A DNA stretch of 41,546 nt. Source: an uncultured Cellvibrionales bacterium. Its GTDB lineage: Bacteria > Pseudomonadota > Gammaproteobacteria > Pseudomonadales > Dasaniaceae. Of the stretch, positions 24,758-32,955 are shown piece by piece. Made by a program: the position numbers and the translations under genes. Every line of letters starts with the position of its first letter. Position 1 is the stretch's first letter. Location: assembly GCA_913019905.1 (NCBI GenBank), contig CAJVZD010000041.1, positions 1 to 41,546 of the forward strand. The letters are read 5' to 3'. The notes below the pieces were generated by a model, which did not search any database, was not told where the DNA came from, and saw only the letters and a list, made by a program, of their open reading frames with translations.

Positions 24758-25462
24758 AATAACAACCTTTATACGCTTCACTTCCGTAAACAACAGGGGT
24801 GACTGTTTCATTCCAAGCGCCACTGTATAATCACTCTGTACGCAGGTTCAATCTTGTTTTCCAGAAAATGGAACAAGTGTGTTCAAAACAGCTCAAAAAA
24901 AACAATCTTACTTTGTCGGTTTCCGACGAAAACTGGACTAATTAACAAAGGCGGTTATGCTTCCTTTGTAATCCTTTTTCAAGAAGGAAAAACAGACTAA
25001 AACGACAATAGTGGAAATGATAATCACATCAGTCGTTGGAATCTAATTAATGCCTGACTCTCACGCCGAGTTGACCACCAGCAACGCAACTTAGGACCTA
25101 ACGCCGGAGCCGGCACCGCAGTAGTCATTGGTAGAATAAATGAGTATTGTATAGAAACACATTCCGCGAAAAGGGAAATAGCTCACAGCTAGAGAGACAA
25201 CGAGTAACAAGGAATTTTCTACAGACCCAGATTAACGCGAGTACAGCCGAGCGCTTAGGACTTGTCTTGATCAGAGCGACGGGCACTAACCGAGCCAGTG
25301 AGCCTACCCTCATGCACATGGGAATAGACCACAATACTGTCTGCTAACTCTCCTTGAGGTAATATTGTGTAGATAAATGCCTGGCAAGAACTTCGATAAC
25401 GAAAAATATTGCCTGTTTAAAAATCGATGTTAGAGTAATACTACCCGTAAATCCGTTAACCT
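24758..25462. other. Gap of 705 bp without a recognisable gene
   Basis: Open frames here are short and without motifs, such as 25147-25347 on the plus strand from a TTG. An 8-bp-stem hairpin lies at 24912-24930 (TTTGTCGG and CCGACGAA, TTT loop). A short inverted repeat GAACA-AGTG-TGTTC lies near 24870. It should hold the promoter of the hybrid kinase. It may also hold a small RNA or a decayed gene. Confidence 0.4.
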
Positions 25463-28141
25463 ATGAATCCAATTTTGAAAAAAATAATTTTAGTCGTCAT
25501 TTTTTTATCTTTTACTCTCGCGTCGGAAAATATTTACGCGCAAGCTGTAGCCTCAAAGAATGCCATCAAGGCAGAAATGACCGTCAGATTTCTCAACTAC
25601 GTTTTTTGGGAAAACGAAAAGAACATAGACGCGTTTAAAATTGCGTTTTATGGCAACGAACCCGCCTACTTCCAACACCTTAAAAAATCGATATCCAACC
25701 GAAAAGTAAGGGATAAACCGCTAATTCTGGTTCCAATTCGAAAAATTGAAGATATGGCAGAGTTTCACATGTTGGTGGTTGCCTCAAACTCGAATCAACC
25801 GTTTTCCGACATTGCTCTAAAGGCACGCGGAACCAATACTCTGGTCGTATCAGAGCAAAGCGAAAACCAAATTCATATGATGGTTAATTTCTTGCAATCC
25901 AATGAAAACACATTGTCATTCGAAGTCAATAAATCCAACATACTCCTCGAAGACATATCAATTAGTGATGACATATTACTTATTGGGGGCACAGAACTCG
26001 ATGTTGCAACCTTATACAGGGAAATTGAGGTTCAGTTTTCCAACCTAATAAACGAGTTTGATTTGACCAAAGAAAAGTCAGTGCTTGCCAATATAGAACT
26101 TTCCCGCAATCAGGAACTTCTATCTAAAGCGCAAAAAGAACTGTCTGAAACGTCTAGGAATTTGAAAACGGTTAACAATACCTTATTGCTTCAAAAAACG
26201 ACAATCACCGATCAAGAAACTGCGATCGGTGAGCAAAACACACTTATTGCAGCCCAAATGCAAAATCTCGCTGATGCTGTAGCGTCGGCCAACCAAAATC
26301 GCAACACTCTTCGCGCCCAAGCAGAACAACTCAACGAAAGTTCTGATAAAATTCGAACGCAAGAACAGCGCGTTAAAAGCAACAATTTCTTACTCCAAAA
26401 ACAACAGGACCGCCTAGCCGACCTAACGGAAAACACTAGCCTTCAAAGCGACATTATTCGCGATCAAAAACAACTGCTATACGTCTCCGTTATCGCTCTG
26501 TCTATATTTGTGATACTGGTCTTTTGGCTATACCGAACCAGTCAAGACCGCGCACGAATTAGTCGAGAGCTCTTTAAGCGCGGCGAAGCTTTAGAGGAAG
26601 AAGTTAAAGATAGAACTGCCGCCGCGGTAGCCAGCGAAATACACTTTCGGGCTCTATCAGAATCATCGCCTGTTGGCGTTTATCAAACAGATATTAACGG
26701 AAATTGCAGTTACGTCAACGAACGTTGGTGTGAATACTCCGGTCTGACTCGCGAGCAGGCCGTGGGATTAGGCTGGCTAAATGCTATGCATCCGGACGAT
26801 CGCGCGCAAATGACTCACCCTTCCGAACCTAACCTGCAGACCGACCCCATATTCAATGCCGAACATAGATATTGTTCGCCAACGGGTGAAGAGCGGTGGC
26901 TCGTAGGACGCTGTGAAATTGAACGCGACATCAATGGCGATCCACAGGGATTTATCGGTACGGTTACGGATATAACAGATCATAAAAGTTTACAAGAGCA
27001 AGTTCGCCGTACCCAAAAAATGGACGCATTGGGCTTGCTGACGGGAGGCATCGCCCACGACTATAACAACATGTTGGCAATAATCATTGGCTATGCAGAG
27101 TTATTACAGTTCAAGTTAGATGATCAGCCCGAATTGCTGAACTATGCTGATCAAATTGCACACGCTAGCAACAGAGGAGCGACGCTAACGAAGAAGCTAT
27201 TATCCTTTTCAAAAAATAGCCCTTCGGATGCGAGACAACTCGATGTAAATAAGATATTGACCCATCAGTTTCAAATGTTAGAAAAAACATTGACCCCCCG
27301 CATAATTCTCAAATTGGAACTCGGTGAAAATCTGTGGCCAGTTTTCTTAGATGAAGGCGAACTGGAAGATGCTCTGGTCAACATCAGTATCAATGCCATG
27401 CACGCAATGGACCGCGGAGGCACTCTTACAATTCAAACCCGAAACGTTGGAATTGAAGACTTAAATCATCCCATGCTAAAGAAAAACCCGGGTGATTATG
27501 TTTTACTCAGTTTTTCCGATACTGGATGTGGCATGGATGAAAACTCCATTAAGAAGATATTCGATCCTTTCTATTCTACAAAAGGCTCCCAGGGCACAGG
27601 GCTTGGACTAACGCAAGTTTATAGTTTTACAGAACGCAGTAATGGGGTTATCACTGTCGACTCGGTCCTCGATGCCGGTACGAATATTTCCATGTACTTT
27701 CCGCGGCATTCGAAACAACGCAACGTTGAACCCGCTATGTCTGACTTGGAGACCGACGATTCTCGAGGCACCGAAACTATTTTGGTGGTAGATGATGAAA
27801 TTGCACTTCTAGAACTAGCCAGCGAAATCTTAACTAGCGAGGGCTATCTAGCTATTTGCGTGAATGACGCCAAACAAGCGTTATTGACACTTGAAACTAC
27901 CGCTGTAGATTTACTACTCTCCGACGTTGTCATGCCAGATATTGACGGATACCAGTTGGCCAGAACTGTTGAGGATATGTACCCTTCCGTAAAAATTCAG
28001 TTAGTCAGTGGCTTCAATGACGAAAAACAAGAACACAATGTCAACTCGATACTGAAAAGAAACCTTCTTCAAAAACCGTATCGATCAAAAGTACTTTTAG
28101 ACCGGGTAAGAAGGTTGCTCGATAATGAACGTTTAAATTAA
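25463..28141 (+). CDS. Hybrid histidine kinase with periplasmic YfiR domain, PAS and receiver
   Basis: An 892-residue membrane kinase. A signal segment spans 1-27. Residues about 30-190 match the YfiR (DUF4154) domain (AEMTVRFLNYVFWE at the start, HMMVNFLQSNENTLSFEVN later). A long coiled coil (200-330) leads to one membrane segment (337-356). Then come PAS (about 390-510), a HisKA domain with H532 (GGIAHDYNNML), a HATPase (N box NISINAMHAM; SDTGCGMD; GTGLGL) and a C-terminal receiver with phospho-acceptor D821. YfiR in Pseudomonas is a separate periplasmic inhibitor of the YfiN cyclase; here the same sensing domain is fused to a kinase. No ribosome site is visible at the ATG. Confidence 0.9.
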   Translation: MNPILKKIILVVIFLSFTLASENIYAQAVASKNAIKAEMTVRFLNYVFWENEKNIDAFKIAFYGNEPAYFQHLKKSISNRKVRDKPLILVPIRKIEDMAEFHMLVVASNSNQPFSDIALKARGTNTLVVSEQSENQIHMMVNFLQSNENTLSFEVNKSNILLEDISISDDILLIGGTELDVATLYREIEVQFSNLINEFDLTKEKSVLANIELSRNQELLSKAQKELSETSRNLKTVNNTLLLQKTTITDQETAIGEQNTLIAAQMQNLADAVASANQNRNTLRAQAEQLNESSDKIRTQEQRVKSNNFLLQKQQDRLADLTENTSLQSDIIRDQKQLLYVSVIALSIFVILVFWLYRTSQDRARISRELFKRGEALEEEVKDRTAAAVASEIHFRALSESSPVGVYQTDINGNCSYVNERWCEYSGLTREQAVGLGWLNAMHPDDRAQMTHPSEPNLQTDPIFNAEHRYCSPTGEERWLVGRCEIERDINGDPQGFIGTVTDITDHKSLQEQVRRTQKMDALGLLTGGIAHDYNNMLAIIIGYAELLQFKLDDQPELLNYADQIAHASNRGATLTKKLLSFSKNSPSDARQLDVNKILTHQFQMLEKTLTPRIILKLELGENLWPVFLDEGELEDALVNISINAMHAMDRGGTLTIQTRNVGIEDLNHPMLKKNPGDYVLLSFSDTGCGMDENSIKKIFDPFYSTKGSQGTGLGLTQVYSFTERSNGVITVDSVLDAGTNISMYFPRHSKQRNVEPAMSDLETDDSRGTETILVVDDEIALLELASEILTSEGYLAICVNDAKQALLTLETTAVDLLLSDVVMPDIDGYQLARTVEDMYPSVKIQLVSGFNDEKQEHNVNSILKRNLLQKPYRSKVLLDRVRRLLDNERLN

Positions 28142-28379
28142 CTGGGTTAGGAATACTAAAGATAACTCTTCAAACTTCTGTTTGGCTAACCGAAATTCAT
28201 TTTTTAGCCTGTAGAATTCCCACTCGACCATTTCTAATTCAGTATTGTTTAGAATCCACGTACATTGTGCCCTTATCTATTTTCCGACCCTCTTTTATTC
28301 TTTAGCCATGGAGCAACGACGTAAAAACCGCGTGGTAAAAACAGCAAATCAACCAGGTATTTTCCAGTTTGTTGGAATG

Positions 28380-29996
28380 TTATATTCTGAATTTTTGAGT
28401 TTGAGACGCCAGGTTATTTGATAGCTGATTTAGACTCGTTGTAGCGTCTTTCACTAAATTAACTGCTTCGCTATTATCACTAGCCATCGTAGCGATGCGC
28501 TTTATCTCGAGAGTAATTCCGTTGCTCGCGTTCGATTGGTCAGCTACCGATTGCTCGAGCTCGCGGAGCTGTCTAAAGGACACTTGAGAACCCGTACTCA
28601 AATCATTGAGTGGTTTTACAAGTTGTTGCAACAGAGTTACCCCTGCTTCCATTTCTTTTCGGCCCTGACCAATTTGGTCGGCCGCTGTTTTTGTTTCGGC
28701 GACGATAGACTCAATAACTTCATCGATTTCACTCGTCGCCTGGCTTGCTCGCCCAGCCAAGCTTCTAACTTCATCGGCCACAACGGAGAAGCCTCGACCG
28801 CTTTCACCAGCCCGGGCAGCCTCGATAGCCGCGTTTAAGGCCAATAAATTAGTTTGTTCCGCAATTTCCCGCACGCTGTTGACCAGATTGCTCACTGACA
28901 CGGCCCGGTCGCGAAGAGATTCAACAACCTGAGTCGAGCGGTTAATTGTCGTTGAAATATGATCAAATTCTGCAGTGGTCTTATCAATAAGGCTCTTCCC
29001 TTCGTTGGCAAGATTCATCGCTTTTTCGGCTTGTTCTTTGGATTCGGCGGCAGCATTAACCGCACGGTCTGAGTCATTAGCAAATTCGGATACAGCCTCT
29101 TCAATGCGGGTAACTCCCTGGCGCTGTTGTTCCGATCCACTTTGAACATGACTAACTGGGTCGTTGAGGCTCACGGCAGATACGGTGATCTCATGAGCTG
29201 AATGCTGGATCGATGAAACCAATTGGTTTAAGCTTTGACACATTACAGCAAATGCATTTTCCAGGTCACCAATTTCGTCGGTATGATCACTTGTTTGCGT
29301 TAGTTGTAAATCCCCCTCGGCGATTTTTCGGGCAATAACAACAGTTTGTCTTAAAGGAATGACGATACTCCGACTAACCAAAGTCGCCAACAAAGCCACC
29401 AAAACTAAAGCCGTTACAGACAGGCTGACGACAATTGTTTCTGCCTGTTGATTGTCCTCCTCCGACAATTGTTGCTTTTCATGCATTTCCCTTTGCTGTT
29501 GATCCAGTAGCAATGCAATGTTCGACAACAATTGGTTGAGTTTAGGCTGGGTATTCTCTCGGTAGTGATTTAGTGCTTTTTGGGCACTCAGCTCTACCAA
29601 TTCAACCGTTTCGGTCAATGATGCATCATAGGCTTTGCGGCTCTGGACTATTTGGTTTATGTCGAGAGACCTTCCACCGCTCTCTGACAATTCAGCCAGT
29701 AGCTGGCTAATATTCGCATTATGGCCATCCATTTTCTTATATAAAGGCGTTCTTTGCTCTCTGTCCGCAGTTAATAGAATTTGCAGCAATGCTAACGCAG
29801 CCGCTTCGGCTTGAATATTAATATCTGAAGCCAGCATGACTTGCTTAACGTCTTCGTCAATAAACATTCGGGCCGTATCGGCCAGCACATTCATTCTCGA
29901 AATTGATACGATTGAAATGCTGATCAAAAATGCAAGGATAATAGCAAAGCAGATGATAAGCCTTGTTCCTATGCGAATATTTCTAATTAAGGTCAT
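28380..29996 (-). CDS. Methyl-accepting chemotaxis protein
   Basis: A 538-residue chemoreceptor. Membrane segments are at 13-33 and 187-208, flanking a helical periplasmic sensor of about 150 residues of the four-helix-bundle type. HAMP is at about 209-262. The cytoplasmic signalling hairpin has the conserved tip [21 protein letters not shown] and [13 protein letters not shown]. There is no C-terminal pentapeptide for CheR tethering. The start at 29996 is preferred over a TTG 36 bases upstream. It is divergent from the bufferin operon, about 340 bp apart, and convergent with the YfiR-type kinase. Its ligand cannot be read from the sequence. Confidence 0.9.
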   Translation of the reverse strand: MTLIRNIRIGTRLIICFAIILAFLISISIVSISRMNVLADTARMFIDEDVKQVMLASDINIQAEAAALALLQILLTADREQRTPLYKKMDGHNANISQLLAELSESGGRSLDINQIVQSRKAYDASLTETVELVELSAQKALNHYRENTQPKLNQLLSNIALLLDQQQREMHEKQQLSEEDNQQAETIVVSLSVTALVLVALLATLVSRSIVIPLRQTVVIARKIAEGDLQLTQTSDHTDEIGDLENAFAVMCQSLNQLVSSIQHSAHEITVSAVSLNDPVSHVQSGSEQQRQGVTRIEEAVSEFANDSDRAVNAAAESKEQAEKAMNLANEGKSLIDKTTAEFDHISTTINRSTQVVESLRDRAVSVSNLVNSVREIAEQTNLLALNAAIEAARAGESGRGFSVVADEVRSLAGRASQATSEIDEVIESIVAETKTAADQIGQGRKEMEAGVTLLQQLVKPLNDLSTGSQVSFRQLRELEQSVADQSNASNGITLEIKRIATMASDNSEAVNLVKDATTSLNQLSNNLASQTQKFRI

Positions 29997-30332
29997 AGAT
30001 TTCTCATATTGAAGTCGATTGAGCGTTAACAAGCTACCTGCTACTGTCGCTCAACAGTTAACCACCTGAAATTCCCTTTAACTGTAATAGGCGAGGATAA
30101 GGTTTTTTTAAACACAAAAATACCATTTCAAATTTATTTTAACTTTTATGTAACAAATCGGTAATTTCTATATCTATATAAGCAGTGCAATCGAGAATGA
30201 GTAAAGTGATTGTTTCTGACAGCTTTATGTTGCTGTAATTTACTTGGTGTTTGTTACAAAGATTGTAAGCGAAGATTGTATAATCTTCTACTACACTATT
30301 TATCAATATTTAATCAATGAAAGGATCGTACC
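29997..30332. other. AT-rich divergent promoter region between the chemoreceptor and bufA1
   Basis: No gene is seen. It is clearly richer in A and T than its flanks. A candidate sigma-70 promoter and inverted repeat lie near its right end (separate entry). No Fur or CueR-type dyad was recognised. Confidence 0.5.
30254..30288 (+). promoter_or_regulatory. Candidate bufA1 promoter overlapping a 7-bp inverted repeat
   Basis: A perfect TATAAT lies at 30279-30284, with TTACAA (30254-30259) 19 bp upstream as a possible -35. The -10 box sits inside a perfect inverted repeat (GAAGATT at 30271-30277, GTAT, AATCTTC at 30282-30288), which could be an operator. AAGGA precedes the bufA1 ATG. Confidence 0.45.
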
Positions 30333-30590
30333 ATGAACAAGAAAGTATTAATCAGTAGCGCATTTGCAACAGCCCTGACTATAGCTTCAGCCACTACCGG
30401 TGTTGCTTTTGCTGACGGCGCAATGGAAAAATGCTACGGAGTAGCCAAAGCTGGAAAAAATGACTGTAAAGCAGGCGCTGGAACATCTTGTGCTGGTACC
30501 TCTACAAAAGATGCTCAAGGTGATGCATGGATGTATGTTGCCAAGGGAACCTGTGAAAAGCTTGTTGGCGGCAGTTTGACAGAAAAGTAG
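30333..30590 (+). CDS. bufA1: Bufferin precursor, DUF2282 family
   Basis: An 85-residue exported peptide with a signal sequence ending VAFA-DG (residue 27). The mature part has four cysteines, C34, C45, C53 and C74, in [21 protein letters not shown] and [10 protein letters not shown], the pattern of type 1 bufferins. Known for the family: the two central cysteines are converted to 5-thiooxazoles by the BufB-BufC pair, and the product binds copper in the periplasm. It is the first gene of the operon, and bufB starts 4 bp after its stop. Modification here is inferred from the context. Confidence 0.88.
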   Translation: MNKKVLISSAFATALTIASATTGVAFADGAMEKCYGVAKAGKNDCKAGAGTSCAGTSTKDAQGDAWMYVAKGTCEKLVGGSLTEK

Positions 30591-30594
30591 TAAA

Positions 30595-31458
30595 ATGACT
30601 CGACCTGGATTCACATCCTTGCCAATTCCTGCGCGAGCAGGAGTTGGTTTAAAACCTGAACACTATGAGATAATTTTATCTTCAAACCCCGATATCGGCT
30701 GGTTTGAAGTTCATCCAGAAAACTATATGTCCGCCGGTGGCGCCAACCACCATTACCTCGGAAAAATCAGGGAGCGTTATCCTCTTTCCCTGCACGGAGT
30801 TGGCCTTTCGCTTGGTTCCGCGAGTGGGTTGCGTGCCGATCAGCTCAAGGCTCTAAAGATGCTCGTCGACCGATATAATCCTTCACTGGTCTCGGAGCAC
30901 CTATCCTGGAGTCAGTTTGGTCCCAACGCACTGAATGATTTATTACCTGTGCCCTATACAGAAGAGGCCTTGCAGGTATTTTCGAACAACATCGATCAAA
31001 CCCAAAATTTTTTGCAAAGACAAATTCTAATCGAAAACCCGTCAAGTTACTTTCAGCTGGATTACTCTAGCTATGCCGAATGGGACTTCTTGGTGGCATT
31101 GGCTAAAACAAGTGGCGCAGGGATTCTATTAGACGTAAATAACATCTATGTGAGCGCAGCTAACCATGGCTTCGACGCCGAAAACTACATCAAAAACATT
31201 CCACCGGAGCTCGTTGGCGAAATACATCTTGCAGGGCATTCGGTGCAGCAGGTAACAGGTGGAAAAATACTCATTGATGATCATGGGTCTGCTGTCATAC
31301 CAAAAGTATGGTCTCTCTACGAACATGCTCTAGAACATATTGGAAACCGCCCGACATTAATTGAATGGGATGCCAATATTCCGGAATGGTCACGGCTCTA
31401 TGACGAGGCAAAAATAGCGGATCGGCGTTTACTTGAACGCAGTACCGTCTATAGTTGA
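30595..31458 (+). CDS. bufB: MNIO-type iron oxygenase (DUF692) of the bufferin operon
   Basis: A 287-residue TIM-barrel protein of the DUF692 family (multinuclear non-heme iron-dependent oxidases, which includes MbnB). Likely metal ligands are in EVHPEN (38-43), LHGVGLS (66-72), SEHLSW (100-105), IENPSSY (146-152), LDVNNIYV (179-186), HLAGH (211-215) and DDHG (228-231). With a BufC partner it would oxidise cysteines of the BufA1 precursor. The ATG lies 4 bp after the bufA1 stop, so translation is probably coupled. All key motifs are intact. Confidence 0.9.
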   Translation: MTRPGFTSLPIPARAGVGLKPEHYEIILSSNPDIGWFEVHPENYMSAGGANHHYLGKIRERYPLSLHGVGLSLGSASGLRADQLKALKMLVDRYNPSLVSEHLSWSQFGPNALNDLLPVPYTEEALQVFSNNIDQTQNFLQRQILIENPSSYFQLDYSSYAEWDFLVALAKTSGAGILLDVNNIYVSAANHGFDAENYIKNIPPELVGEIHLAGHSVQQVTGGKILIDDHGSAVIPKVWSLYEHALEHIGNRPTLIEWDANIPEWSRLYDEAKIADRRLLERSTVYS

Positions 31459-31492
31459 GCCTACCAGCAAATCGCCATTTTCAGGTATTTAC

Positions 31493-32335
31493 ATGCAGCC
31501 TCCTTCACTTAATCAATACCAAAAAGCGTTCACTGAAAACTTACTGAGCAGACAGTTACTTTCGGCTAGTTCTGAAGAATTTCTTTCGCATATCAAACCC
31601 ATGTTTGGCGAAACTGGAAAAGAACAAGAAGTGTCTGATCGATTTACCATATACCGGAATAACGTCATTCTTTCGCTAAGCACAGCCATCGCCGATAGTT
31701 TTCCTATCGTTAAGCGATTAATTGGTGAAGACTGTTTTACGCGTGCAGCGATCGAATACGTAAGGACGTCCCCTCCCGAATACAGTTCATTGTTATTCTA
31801 TGGCGAGGGGTTTATTGACTTCATTCGTTCCTATCCAGCATGTGCAGAATTGAACTATATTGCCGATGTCGCACGGCTGGAGTGGCTTTACATCAACGCT
31901 TTTCATGCCCAAGACAGTGCCCCATTAGACATTGGAAAATTGCAAACGGTATCCCCAGAAGATATAGGAGATCTGTATTTTGAATGCCACCCAAGCAGTC
32001 ATTTGTTGATGTCTGACTGGCCAATCGATGCGATTTGGGAAGAAAACCTCAAGGAAGAGGTAGGCATTCTAGATGTGGCGAACTTGCCTGCAAGTAAGCT
32101 GTTAATATACCGACGAGATCTCCAAGTACAGGTAGTAGCACTGACTACAAATTGCTTTAATTTCCTGTACGCACTAAAAAAACGTAACAATATAGCTGAA
32201 GCTTGGTCCTATACCCTAGAATTACAAAAGTCTGAATCCCGCCCTGAATTGGACGAGAGTGAGCTGGGAGGAATGTTAGGCTATTTAATCGGTCTTTCGG
32301 TCTTCACGGAAGCACAGATAAAAGAAAATCTTTAA
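31493..32335 (+). CDS. bufC: Bufferin partner protein (DUF2063 N-terminal domain)
   Basis: A 280-residue protein of the HvfC/BufC type. The N-terminal DUF2063-like domain is shown by LNQYQKAFTENLLS and RFTIYRNNVILSLSTAIADSFPIVKRLIG. In this family the protein recruits the precursor peptide to the MNIO enzyme, as MbnC does for MbnB. The start at 31493 has AGGT 8 bases upstream and gives a normal length. An in-frame TTG at 31433 would overlap bufB and is less likely. Gap to bufB is 34 bp. Confidence 0.86.
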   Translation: MQPPSLNQYQKAFTENLLSRQLLSASSEEFLSHIKPMFGETGKEQEVSDRFTIYRNNVILSLSTAIADSFPIVKRLIGEDCFTRAAIEYVRTSPPEYSSLLFYGEGFIDFIRSYPACAELNYIADVARLEWLYINAFHAQDSAPLDIGKLQTVSPEDIGDLYFECHPSSHLLMSDWPIDAIWEENLKEEVGILDVANLPASKLLIYRRDLQVQVVALTTNCFNFLYALKKRNNIAEAWSYTLELQKSESRPELDESELGGMLGYLIGLSVFTEAQIKENL

Positions 32336-32356
32336 TCATTAAAGGCAAAACCCATT

Positions 32357-32824
32357 ATGGCAAATATCATCGTTCGCGCAGTGGAATCTTTACTGAATAT
32401 ATTGAAATCAATACCTGAGGAATTCGTTTCTGTTAGCGCGAGACTCGCGATGGCTTCGGTATTTTGGCGTTCTGCACAGACAAAGATCGAGGGCTGGAGC
32501 TTCCTTGATCAGTCTTGGCAGTTCTATAACTTAAACAGCTCCACTTTCCTACTATTTCGTCACGAATATAAGGTACCGCTAATTGACCACGAAATAGCAG
32601 CATATATGGCTACCTTTGGCGAGTTTTTCCTCTCTCTTGCGCTGTTTTTTGGCTTTATGACACGATTTTCAGCCTTCGGTCTATTGGCTATGACAGCCGT
32701 TATTCAAATATTCGTATACCCCGACGCCTGGCCCACTCATATTATGTGGCTCGCCATATTACTTTACATCATCAAGCACGGGCCGGGGAAATTATCATTG
32801 GACCACGCTCTGTTTAAGTATTGA
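32357..32824 (+). CDS. DoxX-family membrane protein of the bufferin operon
   Basis: A 155-residue membrane protein with about four hydrophobic segments (for example ATFGEFFLSLALFFGFMTRF and FGLLAMTAVIQIFVYP). It matches DoxX proteins, often found as the last gene of bufferin and Hvf operons (HvfX). The starting segment PEEFVSVSARLAMASVFWRS is typical. Its job is unknown; a part in redox supply or membrane anchoring has been suggested for the family. It lies 21 bp after bufC. Confidence 0.85.
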   Translation: MANIIVRAVESLLNILKSIPEEFVSVSARLAMASVFWRSAQTKIEGWSFLDQSWQFYNLNSSTFLLFRHEYKVPLIDHEIAAYMATFGEFFLSLALFFGFMTRFSAFGLLAMTAVIQIFVYPDAWPTHIMWLAILLYIIKHGPGKLSLDHALFKY

Positions 32825-32850
32825 GACATTCAGGCCCAGTAATAAAACGC

Positions 32851-32887
32851 GATGCATAACGTGGGAAAATAACATTGTTTATGCATC
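32851..32887. terminator. Long hairpin between convergent genes, possible two-way terminator
   Basis: Perfect 9-bp arms (GATGCATAA and TTATGCATC) with a 19-bp spacer lie between the doxX stop and the end of the hybrid kinase gene. On the minus strand it is followed by GCGTTTTATT, a weak T tract; on the plus strand by TTTGTG. Confidence 0.4.
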
Positions 32888-32955
32888 TTTGTGAGCCATT
32901 GATCGGATGTTAGTTAGAACATCGGAGCTCATAGTAGATTTGAGACTAAAGGTTT

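Noticed and set aside
24840..24860. A GGTTCAATC sequence like a tRNA T-loop
   Set aside because: The flanking bases do not pair to form a T stem, and no acceptor or anticodon arm can be drawn.
25147..25347. A 66-codon plus-strand frame upstream of the YfiR-type kinase
   Set aside because: TTG start, no ribosome site and no recognisable motif; the opposite strand is open over the same stretch.
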